Shown here: positions 1 through 7,012 of the stretch, in pieces
Numbering within the stretch: the first letter of the stretch is position 1
Layout of the letters: each line of letters opens with the position of its first letter
Origin: a virus
IMG/VR virus record: IMGVR_UViG_3300013127_000039
Span: 1-21,608 of that record
DNA: 21,608 nt
Direction: 5' to 3' (one strand)
Position numbers and translations under genes: made by a program
Notes under the pieces: generated by a model
The model's input: the letters and a program-made list of their open reading frames with translations, nothing else
Database searches by the model: none
What the model was told of the DNA's origin: nothing

Positions 1-147
1 CGGGAGGCCCCTGCGGGGGCATCGGCGCAGGAGCGTAGGCGGGAGGCCCCTGCGGGGGCATCGGCGCAGGAGCGTAGGCGGGAGGCCCCTGCGGGGGCAT
101 CTGTGCAGGAGCGTAGGCGGGAGGCCCCTGCGGGGGCATCTGTGCAG
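1..147 (-). repeat. 39-bp tandem repeat coding a 13-residue Pro-rich unit
   Basis: Four successive units start at 1, 40, 79 and 118; the last is incomplete at its outer end. The first two are identical, and the others differ only around GGC/TGT. In the minus frame each unit encodes a 13-residue segment around QMPPQGPPAYAPA. The array continues past the window edge, so the copy number is unknown. It is an in-frame expansion in the C-terminal tail of the ssDNA-binding protein. Confidence 0.95.
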
Positions 148-1276
148 CGGGTTGGTACGGACTGCCCCACGGGGCAGCTGCCGCAGCGGGAACGCCACCC
201 GAATTGAACTGCATGCCCGCCGCATCAGGGTAGGACTCGGCCATCTCGCGAGCCATCTGATCCACAGGGGTCAGTTCGTTCAGCAGAGACAGATCGTGCA
301 CTTGGATCGCCTCGAACCCAGCTGGCAACGGGCCAGGGCCGCCCGAATCGATCACGTCGTACCGCACATCGCGATCCTCGGATCCGTTCCGCGTGCACAT
401 GACCTTCAGCCACGTACCCTGCGTCCGGGAAAAGATCTGACCGCGTGACGCCACAAGGGTCGTGATCTTGGAAAACAGCGTCTTCGAGACGCCCCACACC
501 ATCGCCTTGCAGGTCGGTTGCCCAGTGGTGCTGTCCGTCCCGAAATGCTTCTGCATGTTCTGGCCGTCCAACACGTTCAGAAAATACCGCAGCTGCGGAT
601 TCAGCTGCTTGGCGAGATCCTTGTCGCCAGCAGCATCGGCGCGATCACGTCGATCACACACGGGGCATGGTCCAGGCACAGCGGGTGCCACCGCGTTTTC
701 CTTTGGGCACACGCGGGGCAGCTTCACCATGCCCTTTTCCGTGCGCACGTTGTAGAAGTGCCGATGTTGCTTCTGCCAGTACGGCAACCGCTCGTCCTGC
801 CCGTTCGGCAGAATCCGGATAAACGTGTCAGCCGTTGCGCCCACGCGTGTCGGCCTGTTTGGCTCCAGCCAGACGATATCGCTGGCCGGGAACCGACTGC
901 TACCACCAGGCGCAGCAGCATCTTGCTCCAACGCTGCGCGCATCTCAGGAGGCAGCTGATCAAACCCAGCGTTGGCCGATCCCCACGGGGGTGCCCCACC
1001 GGCAGCAGGTGCCGCTGGCGAAGTCGAGGCACGCGTGATCACGGGGTTGGGCACCCACTGCCCGTTCTCCATGCGCCACTGCCCGTCAGGGGAAATCTGC
1101 GCAGCGGGTGGTGCTGCTACGGCCACGGGAGCGTTGGGCACCCACTGCCCGTTCTCCATACGCCACTGCCCGTCAGGGGAAATCTGCGAAACAGGTGCGA
1201 CAGGGGCACCGGCAGATGCACTGCCGTGGACACCCACTGCTCCAGGTGCGGGGTACGAATCGAATGGCGTGGTCAT
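1..1276 (-). CDS. gp32-like single-stranded DNA-binding protein (3' end outside window)
   Basis: Likely the replication/recombination ssDNA-binding protein that coats single strands in the infected cell. It starts at ATG 1276 after AGGAG, in an ATGA overlap with the gene before it, and is still open at base 1 (about 425 codons seen). Residues 1-128 are a low-complexity arm with two near-identical tryptophan-rich copies (about 31-48 and 60-77). The core starts near residue 129: a beta-strand leading to FIRILPNGQ, then PYWQKQHRHFYN, then C190 and a CPVC pair at C204/C207. H171 or H173 plus these three cysteines fits the zinc site of T4 gp32-type proteins. The C-terminus turns into a Pro/Gln/Ala-rich tandem repeat instead of the acidic tail usual in SSBs, although the true end is not visible. 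Family assignment rests on motif order and on replication neighbours, not on an alignment. Confidence 0.72.
   Translation of the reverse strand, partial: MTTPFDSYPAPGAVGVHGSASAGAPVAPVSQISPDGQWRMENGQWVPNAPVAVAAPPAAQISPDGQWRMENGQWVPNPVITRASTSPAAPAAGGAPPWGSANAGFDQLPPEMRAALEQDAAAPGGSSRFPASDIVWLEPNRPTRVGATADTFIRILPNGQDERLPYWQKQHRHFYNVRTEKGMVKLPRVCPKENAVAPAVPGPCPVCDRRDRADAAGDKDLAKQLNPQLRYFLNVLDGQNMQKHFGTDSTTGQPTCKAMVWGVSKTLFSKITTLVASRGQIFSRTQGTWLKVMCTRNGSEDRDVRYDVIDSGGPGPLPAGFEAIQVHDLSLLNELTPVDQMAREMAESYPDAAGMQFNSGGVPAAAAAPWGSPYQPAAQMPPQGPPAYAPAQMPPQGPPAYAPAPMPPQGPPAYAPAPMPPQGPP
1046..1188 (-). repeat. 56-bp direct repeat (two copies) in the ssDNA-binding protein gene
   Basis: Copies at 1046-1101 and 1133-1188 are offset by 87 bp (29 codons) and differ at one base, a synonymous Arg CGC/CGT change. 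Both encode ISPDGQWRMENGQWVPN. Near-identity at DNA level points to a recent duplication or gene conversion. Confidence 0.93.
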
Positions 1277-1845
1277 ATTTCTCCTGCTTGGTTTGATTGC
1301 ATCATGGGTTGGCGGGGCACTTCGCGCTGTTCATCCTCGACGACGACGTACGGCCCACCGGCCTCGTCGTGCAACAGGTCAGCCTCGACCTTGAGGAGGA
1401 ACTGCTTCACTCGCAGGGCCTCGTACACGCCCTCGGCGTTCTCGGCAGCCTCCTGCGCGTCAGTCTGACGACGCTTCCACTCGCTGTAGGCGGGCAGCAT
1501 TCGGTACACAGCTTCAGCTTGACGATCCGTCGGAAACTTATCGGTGGACGCAACCGGCGTGGCCTTCGCTTCCATGAAGCTGCGCTCGCGCCACACTTTG
1601 TATTGATGGTCCACGTCGGCCTTGATCCGACGGGCACGTGCGGCCTCGCGCCCCCAGTACAGCACCAGCGCGGGCGTGTACGCAGCCTCCTCCACCGCGT
1701 CTTTCACGTTGATCGTCAGAAGACGGATCAGGTAGTCAGCCGTGTACAACCGGCCACCAATCGAAAACGAATCAAAGTGTGCGATGCGAGACAGAATGTC
1801 CTCGTACGCAGTGACAGTGACGGGTACGCGTGTACGGTCGTCCAT
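1273..1845 (-). CDS. Coiled-coil phage protein upstream of the ssDNA-binding protein (unknown function)
   Basis: A 190-residue protein that I cannot assign to a named family. ATG 1845 is preferred over an in-frame TTG at 1866 because GGAGG lies between them, 12 bases before the ATG, and the previous gene ends 4 bases upstream at 1850. The protein is highly charged and helical. Its middle (YKVWRERSFMEAK, then PTDRQAEAVYRMLPAYSEW) and C-terminal half (EAAENAEGVYEALRVKQFLLK) look like an amphipathic or coiled-coil rod, followed by AGGPYVVVEDEQREVPRQP. Its TGA overlaps the ATG of the ssDNA-binding protein as ATGA, so the two are probably coupled. Position and helical character would suit a recombination mediator such as T4 UvsY, but that is inference from context only. 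Confidence 0.8.
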   Translation of the reverse strand: MDDRTRVPVTVTAYEDILSRIAHFDSFSIGGRLYTADYLIRLLTINVKDAVEEAAYTPALVLYWGREAARARRIKADVDHQYKVWRERSFMEAKATPVASTDKFPTDRQAEAVYRMLPAYSEWKRRQTDAQEAAENAEGVYEALRVKQFLLKVEADLLHDEAGGPYVVVEDEQREVPRQPMMQSNQAGEI

Positions 1846-1849
1846 AGGT

Positions 1850-2764
1850 TCAGCAAGCCTCCACAACGTACATCGTGTTACGATACAGCTTCGTCAGCCG
1901 ATCCCCAGGCTTCGGGTTGGCACTGGCCTCACCGAAAAACTTTTTAGGCGACCAGGACCGCGTGCCGGTGATGCGTGTTACCACAGTCGTCAAGCTCGGA
2001 GCCTCAAAGCCGCGGCAGTCCGGGGTGCCTTCCACGATCCGGAAAAACGTGACCTTGCCCTTCTTCTTCGCGGGAATCTGCGCAACCTGCGCAACGCGGG
2101 GTACCTGAGCGGGAGGCGCGGCCTTCTTCGCAGCGGGCTTCGCAGCGGGCTTCTCAGCGGGCTTCACTGTCTTGACGCGCACTTTGGGAGGAGGAGGAGG
2201 AGCACTCTCGGCAGGGGTAGGCTCGGTAGGGGTAGGCTCGGTAGGGGTAGGCTCGGTAGGGGTAGGCTCGGCAGGAGCAACAGGCGGCTTCACCACCTTC
2301 AATTTCACGACTGTCTTTTTCACTTCGGGATCCTCCGCAGGTTGAAAGCCAATATCACGAACGGCAGTAGCGCCGTGCGTTTCCCATCCGTACTGGACGG
2401 ACACCGTACCCGGACATCCGGGCGTCGAGCACCCGTAATCACGCAGCTCGCGTGTCTCAAGATCCAACAGCTCCACCTCCAGCAGCCCAGACGCACAGAT
2501 CTCACAGGGCACGGGCGACAACTTGGCCGTGGTGACTTCCACACGGGGCTTCCGATCCGCATCGGCGCACGGATTGCGAAGCGAGCAAATGCGACAGCGC
2601 CGATCCGTGCCGTCGAACGACAGCCCGTAGCAGGGAACCGGATGCTCGCGGCCTTTGTTTGCTCGGGCCAGATCCAGCAGGGCACGCAGCTCCAGGGTGT
2701 CCGTGCCCGTGTAATGGAGGCCCATCGCGTGAGCCTCCGCAAGCAATTTTTGATGATCTTCCAT
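1850..2764 (-). CDS. Cys-rich metal-binding protein with (EPTPT)n linker
   Basis: A 304-residue protein of unknown function with two regions separated by a low-complexity linker. Start ATG 2764 follows GAGGGA; a longer frame to 2809 would run into the sigma-like gene. The N-terminal part holds C-x11-C-x2-C-x5-C (CRICSLRNPC), then a second cluster, CEIC ... YGCSTPGC, suggesting one or two bound metals or Fe-S clusters. The linker has a five-residue EPTPT repeat, a proline run and Lys/Ala-rich stretches. The last 75 residues (from about KKKGKVTFFRIVEG) look folded and basic, with SWSPKKFF. It lies between the sigma-like gene (14-base gap) and the coiled-coil gene, so it may belong to transcription or replication control. 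No named family recognised. Confidence 0.82.
   Translation of the reverse strand: MEDHQKLLAEAHAMGLHYTGTDTLELRALLDLARANKGREHPVPCYGLSFDGTDRRCRICSLRNPCADADRKPRVEVTTAKLSPVPCEICASGLLEVELLDLETRELRDYGCSTPGCPGTVSVQYGWETHGATAVRDIGFQPAEDPEVKKTVVKLKVVKPPVAPAEPTPTEPTPTEPTPTEPTPAESAPPPPPKVRVKTVKPAEKPAAKPAAKKAAPPAQVPRVAQVAQIPAKKKGKVTFFRIVEGTPDCRGFEAPSLTTVVTRITGTRSWSPKKFFGEASANPKPGDRLTKLYRNTMYVVEAC
2206..2279 (-). repeat. 15-bp tandem repeat coding EPTPT
   Basis: About five 15-bp units, three of them exact (from 2221, 2236 and 2251), with degenerate edge units. They encode the EPTPT linker of the Cys-rich protein. Pro-Thr linkers of this type separate domains; the number of units could vary between relatives. 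Confidence 0.93.
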
Positions 2765-2778
2765 CGTGGTCCCTCGCA

Positions 2779-3264
2779 CTATACCGGCCCACCCAGGATC
2801 GTGAGGCAACGCCCACGGGCATACGTCAGCCGCGAACGAATGGCCGCGTTTGACGTGCCAAACTGGCGTGCAATGTCGTCCACGTCAGCGCCTTCCGCGT
2901 GCCGCAGCCACAGGGCAGCCCACATAGGTTCGGGCAGCGAAGCGCGCAATACTTGGAGCGCAGACCGCGCGAGTAGGCGGGCGTCAGCCTCCTCCGCAGG
3001 GCCATGCGAATACTCGTCGTCCAGCTCGGACGTGACCCGGTAGCCGAGTGCACGCAGGTGCTTGCTCACTTCGCAGCTCACCATGTAGTGCACCCAGCTA
3101 GGCTCACTGCGACCGTGCTCGGGAGCCCAGGTGCGCTCGGCAGTCAGCGCGGCAATCCGCCCCACCTGCAACAGGTCGTCCATATCGGCCCCCAGGTAGG
3201 CAGCACGTCGCCGACAACCGTTCACGATGCTGTGAATAATTCGATCCCATTTGTACGTGTCCAT
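2779..3264 (-). CDS. Sigma-70-like RNA polymerase sigma factor (phage-encoded)
   Basis: A 161-residue protein, ATG 3264 preceded by GGAG at 5-base spacing. Residues about 28-60 (DMDDLLQVGRIAALTAERTW, then a basic stretch) match the sigma region 2 pattern of core binding and -10 recognition: an acidic DDLLQ-G helix followed by an aromatic-rich helix. Residues about 110-155 (LPEPMWAALWLRHAEGADVD, then DIARQFGTSNAAIRSRL) read as a region 4 helix-turn-helix for -35 contact. The size fits ECF-type or phage late sigma factors. It probably redirects host RNA polymerase to phage promoters, as T4 gp55 does, but which promoters cannot be told from here. It sits between the primase (36-base gap) and the Cys-rich protein. 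Confidence 0.72.
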   Translation of the reverse strand: MDTYKWDRIIHSIVNGCRRRAAYLGADMDDLLQVGRIAALTAERTWAPEHGRSEPSWVHYMVSCEVSKHLRALGYRVTSELDDEYSHGPAEEADARLLARSALQVLRASLPEPMWAALWLRHAEGADVDDIARQFGTSNAAIRSRLTYARGRCLTILGGPV

Positions 3265-3300
3265 GTCCGCTCCGTTCCCCTGCCGCGAAGGCAGCGTAAG

Positions 3301-4320
3301 TCATACCGTTGATTGCAAAGTCCTCAAGCGATCCCCACTCCCCCACACCACTGCTTGATCGCGACACTGCGCAATCTGCTCGGGGGTCAGCACACCCGGA
3401 TCCGTCCCCGCGGGCCACCGCACAATGCGCACGGTGAACAGGTCCGCCAGCAGCGGGGCGATACGCGCCATTTCCGATGCCGCGTCGAGATCCAAACCAA
3501 GATCCAGCTCGCGAATACCCGCGCGCATCAGCAGCTCCAGTTGACGGGCACTCAGTCGTTTCCCGAATAGCGCGACACCGTGGGGGTACGCGTGCGCACA
3601 ATCAACGGGCCCTTCGACCACGAGCACGCGTTGCAGGTTGCACCGTTTCACGATCTGCAAATTGAGTAAGCAATCGCCAGATCCGGCGTCGTGCTCAGTC
3701 GCCCGCGCGCGACCCAGCGTCTTCACGTATCGCTCACCAGGGCGCGGATCCCACATGGCTCGCCCTTGGTAAAACAGCAACCGATCAGCGTGATCCAGCG
3801 CCGGGAACACTAACCTGCCCGCCTGTTTTCCCGCAGTGCACACGCCCAGGGACATATCAGCTGCCACTGACAGGGAAATTCCACGCCGATAGCAGTAGGC
3901 CGCACCGGCACGAGCCGCAGGAGTCTCGAACCCCACGCGCGCAAACGTCTCGGGCCACGGAACAGCAGGAGGCACCCACGACGACGTGCGCACTGGACCC
4001 GACTTGTCCCCAAGCTCCAGGGACAGCCTGTCAATGCGCCCTATCGCAGTGTGATTGCCCGTGAGCAAGCGTTCCATCGCATCCTTCCACATCAACGAAT
4101 CCGCCTTCGCGATCAGCGACAGCGCATCCCGCCCACCTTGTCCGCACGTGAAGCACTGCCACGTGCGTTTACGCACGTTCACGGCCAGCTTGTTCTTGTC
4201 GCAATCGGGACAGTGCAACACAAACTCGTCCGAGCGACCCTGCACGGCGAGCACGCCTCCGTGCGCGCGCACGTAGTCCAGCAGATCGAACCGCAAGTCA
4301 GCCTGCCAAACGGTACTCAT
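3301..4320 (-). CDS. DnaG-like DNA primase
   Basis: A 339-residue primase that would make RNA primers for lagging-strand synthesis. The N-terminal zinc ribbon is C37-x2-C40 ... C56-x2-C59 (HCPDCDK and WQCFTCGQGGRDAL), the CHC2-type zinc-binding domain. A middle domain (about 120-225) is followed by a TOPRIM fold: VLVVEGPVD with E236 and D240, then GVALFGKRLS, then the second acidic pair in LGLDLDAAS (D277, D279), which would bind Mg2+. It lacks the C-terminal helicase-binding domain of bacterial DnaG, as is usual for compact phage primases. ATG 4320 overlaps the helicase TGA as ATGA, so primase and helicase are probably made in step. Confidence 0.88.
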   Translation of the reverse strand: MSTVWQADLRFDLLDYVRAHGGVLAVQGRSDEFVLHCPDCDKNKLAVNVRKRTWQCFTCGQGGRDALSLIAKADSLMWKDAMERLLTGNHTAIGRIDRLSLELGDKSGPVRTSSWVPPAVPWPETFARVGFETPAARAGAAYCYRRGISLSVAADMSLGVCTAGKQAGRLVFPALDHADRLLFYQGRAMWDPRPGERYVKTLGRARATEHDAGSGDCLLNLQIVKRCNLQRVLVVEGPVDCAHAYPHGVALFGKRLSARQLELLMRAGIRELDLGLDLDAASEMARIAPLLADLFTVRIVRWPAGTDPGVLTPEQIAQCRDQAVVWGSGDRLRTLQSTV

Positions 4321-5825
4321 GGCAGCAGATCCAACTTTTCGGGTTCCAAGGCGGCCTTCTCCGGAACCGCTTGTTTTGATTTTTTATCCATCTCGTCCAG
4401 CACAGCCGACGCACGATCAGGGCGATTCAGCGGGTCCATCAGATCGACGAAACGCATACGGTTCAGATCCTGCTTGACCTTGACCACCGTGTCCGCGGCG
4501 TTGTCTCGATAAATGTCCAGGTACAGGCGAGCCTCGTGGCGCGTCTTATCCTCGGCGTCCTGATTGATCGAACCCAGGAAATCCACGCGGCGAACTTTGT
4601 TATACGAATCGCTCATGGATCCACGACTCAGCACAGGCTTACCGCCGCGCCACACCTCGCCACCCTCCCCGTTGCCATTGTCGTCCTTCGCGTCCTTCGC
4701 CGACTTTCCCAGCCCGCGCGGCCTGCGCGCCTGACTCACCGTCCACACGGCGTAGCCCGCGTCGCGTTTGCACAGCACTTGGAGATCTCCAAACGCATCA
4801 CGCTGATGCTGCTCCTCCGACAGGTTCTTCCCCGTTTGAGATCGCAGCAAGTCTCCGTAATCCACGACTAGCATGGCAGGACGCCAGCCGGAGTTACCCG
4901 CCAACTCAGTCAACTCGGTCTGTATGTCCGCAGCCGAATAGCTCCAGGAATCCGTCATTTGGCGAATGACCAGGCGGTCAGACGCGCTTCGGTACTCGTC
5001 CTGCAACCGTGCAAACGCCTCGTACGAAAACGTGCCGCGCTTCACCTCGTTGTACAGCTCAGCCGCATGCCACGCGTCCATACGCGATGCAGTTTGCAGG
5101 TAGCTGCCTTCCAGGAGTACCAGTAGCACCTTCCGCATCAGTGCGCGTGCCGCGTAGCACGCTAGGTGGACCAGCATGATGCTCTTGCCCGCTTTCGCGT
5201 CCCCCATCCAGCAACCCAGCTCGCCGATAGAAAGTCCGCCGTCGAGCACTTCATCTACGCCGACGATCCCGGTCGGGAACGTGTAATCGTACTCACGGCG
5301 GGCGCGCTCCTTGCGTTGGCGCTGGCGATCCTCCAGCTCTGCGTAGAACCAGTACCGGGCAGGAGACGCAAACGAGATCCGTGCGGCGCGATCTGCCTCG
5401 CGCTTCATCACGTCAATGGCGTCGTTTACGCGCCCCATGTTGTACAGCTTCTGCGAATCCTGATAGGCGGCCACGAACACGTTGCGCGCGACGAACTCAG
5501 CGAGCGAATACCGCACGTAGTGTTCTTCGCGCAGCTGATCTTGTTCAATCGCTTGCAGCATCGCTGCGTAACGAGGCTGGACCACGGGCTCCACGTGTCG
5601 CAATTTATCGCGGAGCACTAGGGCAGTCGGCGTGCGCTGTGCCTCACGCTCGCGCATGATGTTTTGCCAGCACCAGCGGAGCGCATCGCTCTCGAACATC
5701 TCAGGACGCACGTGCTGAATTGCTGCGGTACAGAACCCGTCGTCCAGCAAAGCCAGCTTGATCACCTTGCGCTGAAACTCAGCGTCGAACCCGAATTTGA
5801 TTGAATTAGCGTTTTCTGATTGCAC
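4317..5825 (-). CDS. DnaB-like replicative DNA helicase
   Basis: A hexameric-type helicase of 502 residues that would unwind the phage replication fork. Start GTG 5825 is chosen because GGAG lies 7 bases upstream; an earlier in-frame GTG at 5843 lacks this. The N-terminal domain (about 10-110, with a MFESDALRWCWQNI helix) matches the DnaB N-domain that contacts primase. The RecA-like domain has Walker A GDAKAGKS (about 208-215), a following Glu in LLEGSYLQTASRMDAW, Walker B AMLVVDYGDLL (about 317-327), and SQARRP (about 364) as the H4/arginine-finger region. A Gly/Asp-rich insertion follows (about 370-395). The N-terminus overlaps the preceding 159-aa gene by 20 bases. Confidence 0.9.
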   Translation of the reverse strand: MQSENANSIKFGFDAEFQRKVIKLALLDDGFCTAAIQHVRPEMFESDALRWCWQNIMREREAQRTPTALVLRDKLRHVEPVVQPRYAAMLQAIEQDQLREEHYVRYSLAEFVARNVFVAAYQDSQKLYNMGRVNDAIDVMKREADRAARISFASPARYWFYAELEDRQRQRKERARREYDYTFPTGIVGVDEVLDGGLSIGELGCWMGDAKAGKSIMLVHLACYAARALMRKVLLVLLEGSYLQTASRMDAWHAAELYNEVKRGTFSYEAFARLQDEYRSASDRLVIRQMTDSWSYSAADIQTELTELAGNSGWRPAMLVVDYGDLLRSQTGKNLSEEQHQRDAFGDLQVLCKRDAGYAVWTVSQARRPRGLGKSAKDAKDDNGNGEGGEVWRGGKPVLSRGSMSDSYNKVRRVDFLGSINQDAEDKTRHEARLYLDIYRDNAADTVVKVKQDLNRMRFVDLMDPLNRPDRASAVLDEMDKKSKQAVPEKAALEPEKLDLLP

Positions 5826-6285
5826 GACACTTCTCCGACACACTACAGCCTTGGCACAATGGGCTTTGAGCGTTGTACCCAGCAGTGAGATCTTGCCGGG
5901 ACAAACAGCTGTCAGCTCCAGCTGCGAGCAAACGCAGCTTCACGATCTCCAGCCCCTTCGGCACCGCAATCCGCTGCTCGCTCGCTTCATCGCGAGCCAA
6001 CGTGCGCCACGTGTTAGACGCTTCGACGCTCGAATCCCGGTAGTAACGCAAGTTGCTCTCACTCGACAAGTCCCCAAACTTAGGCCAGCGCATCCACCCA
6101 TACCGACCGAAACACGCCGACAGGTACGGGCCTGCCTGCAAACCGTGCAGATCCAGAAACGTTTGCAGCTCAGTAGCAGCCGATCTGTTCTTCGCGTTAA
6201 ACCCAATGAACCCGCGCTTCGGCGCAGTCACACGAGCCATCAACTCGTTGTACAACCGGATCAAGTGCTCCTCGGCGTTGTTCAT
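5806..6285 (-). CDS. Unknown 159-aa protein with C-terminal C-x2-C-x5-C motif
   Basis: ATG 6285 overlaps the stop of the Hfq-like gene as ATGA, with AGGTGA 10 bases upstream. Residues 20-80 contain KRGFIGFNAKNRSAATELQT and LQAGPYLSACFGRYGWMRWP, a helical segment followed by an aromatic one. The C-terminus is C-x16-C-x2-C-x5-C (LCQGCSVSEKC) followed by a basic tail RAIRKR, a pattern that could bind a zinc ion or a [4Fe-4S] cluster as in WhiB-type proteins. It lies directly before the DnaB-like helicase, where many phages carry a helicase loader, so loader is one possibility, supported by position only. Confidence 0.8.
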   Translation of the reverse strand: MNNAEEHLIRLYNELMARVTAPKRGFIGFNAKNRSAATELQTFLDLHGLQAGPYLSACFGRYGWMRWPKFGDLSSESNLRYYRDSSVEASNTWRTLARDEASEQRIAVPKGLEIVKLRLLAAGADSCLSRQDLTAGYNAQSPLCQGCSVSEKCRAIRKR

Positions 6286-6557
6286 TCGGCAAGATCACCT
6301 GACGCGATCTCGACGCTCACACCGGGGCCTTTGAAGATCAGCACGTGCAGGTGGTCCCCATCCCGCGCGATCAGCATCGAATACGCGTCGAATGCCAACA
6401 ACGTCCCCTCGTGGCACCCGCCCTCGGAACGGACAGTGACGTGCTTGGCGCGGCACATGGATAGAAACTGATTCGCGACACCGTTGGGCGTGCTGCCCAG
6501 GTGCAGCTTGTGCGCGGCGTTGTCGAGTAACTGCCTGTCTCCCGGTCGTGCACTCAT
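6282..6557 (-). CDS. Hfq/Sm-like RNA-binding protein
   Basis: A 91-residue protein whose last two thirds read as an Sm fold. QFLSMCRAKHVTV aligns with the Hfq start (FLNALRRERVPV). EGTLLAFDAYSMLIARDGDH fits the Sm1 strand pattern G-x-L-x-x-FD-x-Y/F-x-x-L. HVLIFKGPGVSVEI fits Sm2, with FKG in place of the Hfq YKH. A helical N-terminal segment of about 28 residues precedes the fold. Hfq forms hexameric rings that bind U- and A-rich RNA and pair small RNAs with mRNAs; this protein may act on phage or host RNA. ATG 6557 has AGGAG at 5 bases and overlaps the previous stop as ATGA. One residue is missing between the first two strands relative to E. coli Hfq. Assigned by eye, without a profile search. 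Confidence 0.65.
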   Translation of the reverse strand: MSARPGDRQLLDNAAHKLHLGSTPNGVANQFLSMCRAKHVTVRSEGGCHEGTLLAFDAYSMLIARDGDHLHVLIFKGPGVSVEIASGDLAE

Positions 6558-7012
6558 TCCAGCTCCTGTTCTGCAAACGCGGTTTCTTCAGCGGACAATT
6601 CGAGCCACGTGTGCGTGACGCCAGTGCCGTCGCACTCGTGGCACCCCACACGTTGACGGCCTGCGCACGTGCGGCATGGATCGGACCGCATGGGCTCCCC
6701 CTTGTGATACCGAACGGTTCGGTACTCGGCCAACGCAGCCTGCAACCGTTCCAGGAAATCCAGGTCCGCTCGCGCGAGCAAACGATCCCACGGGACAATG
6801 CAATACCCGTCGGGGTTCGCCAGTCGCAACAAAAACTGCTTGTGAGTCTCACCCGGCGTGCGGCCCGCTGAAGGGAACACCACGGACAGCAGGTAATCCA
6901 AGTCGGCCACGCGCATCTCAAGCATGTCCACCGCGCGCAGCACGAGATTGCGGTAGCCCTTCGCACGGAAAAACTCTCGCAGCTTTTCCGGACTGTCCAA
7001 CCCGCGAATCAC
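6554..7012 (-). CDS. Protein with DnaJ-type zinc finger (unknown function)
   Basis: A 152-residue protein. Start GTG 7012 is preferred because it overlaps the stop of a 48-aa ORF as GTGA and follows GGGGTG; an in-frame TTG at 7069 would overlap that ORF and has no ribosome site. Residues about 3-95 are helical (IRGLDSPEKLREFFRAKGYR, then RAVDMLEMRVADLDYLLSVV). Near residues 113-132 lies CRTCAGRQRVGCHECDGTG, a C-x2-C-x-G ... C-x2-C-x-G-x-G zinc finger as in DnaJ/HSP40, here one repeat pair. No J-domain is present, so it is not a DnaJ chaperone; such fingers also occur in small phage proteins. Function unknown. Confidence 0.78.
   Translation of the reverse strand: MIRGLDSPEKLREFFRAKGYRNLVLRAVDMLEMRVADLDYLLSVVFPSAGRTPGETHKQFLLRLANPDGYCIVPWDRLLARADLDFLERLQAALAEYRTVRYHKGEPMRSDPCRTCAGRQRVGCHECDGTGVTHTWLELSAEETAFAEQELE

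Noticed and set aside
1-147. 39-bp tandem units resembling a CRISPR array
   Set aside because: Units are directly abutting with no spacers, and they stay in the reading frame of the ssDNA-binding protein.
1846-1866. TTG start at 1866 for the 190-aa gene
   Set aside because: It would place GGAGG inside the coding part and overlap the previous gene; ATG 1845 uses that ribosome site.
518-3043. Long plus-strand open frames (518-1468, 1742-3043)
   Set aside because: They are antisense to well-supported minus-strand genes with ribosome sites, give low-complexity Arg/Ser/His-rich proteins, and match no family.
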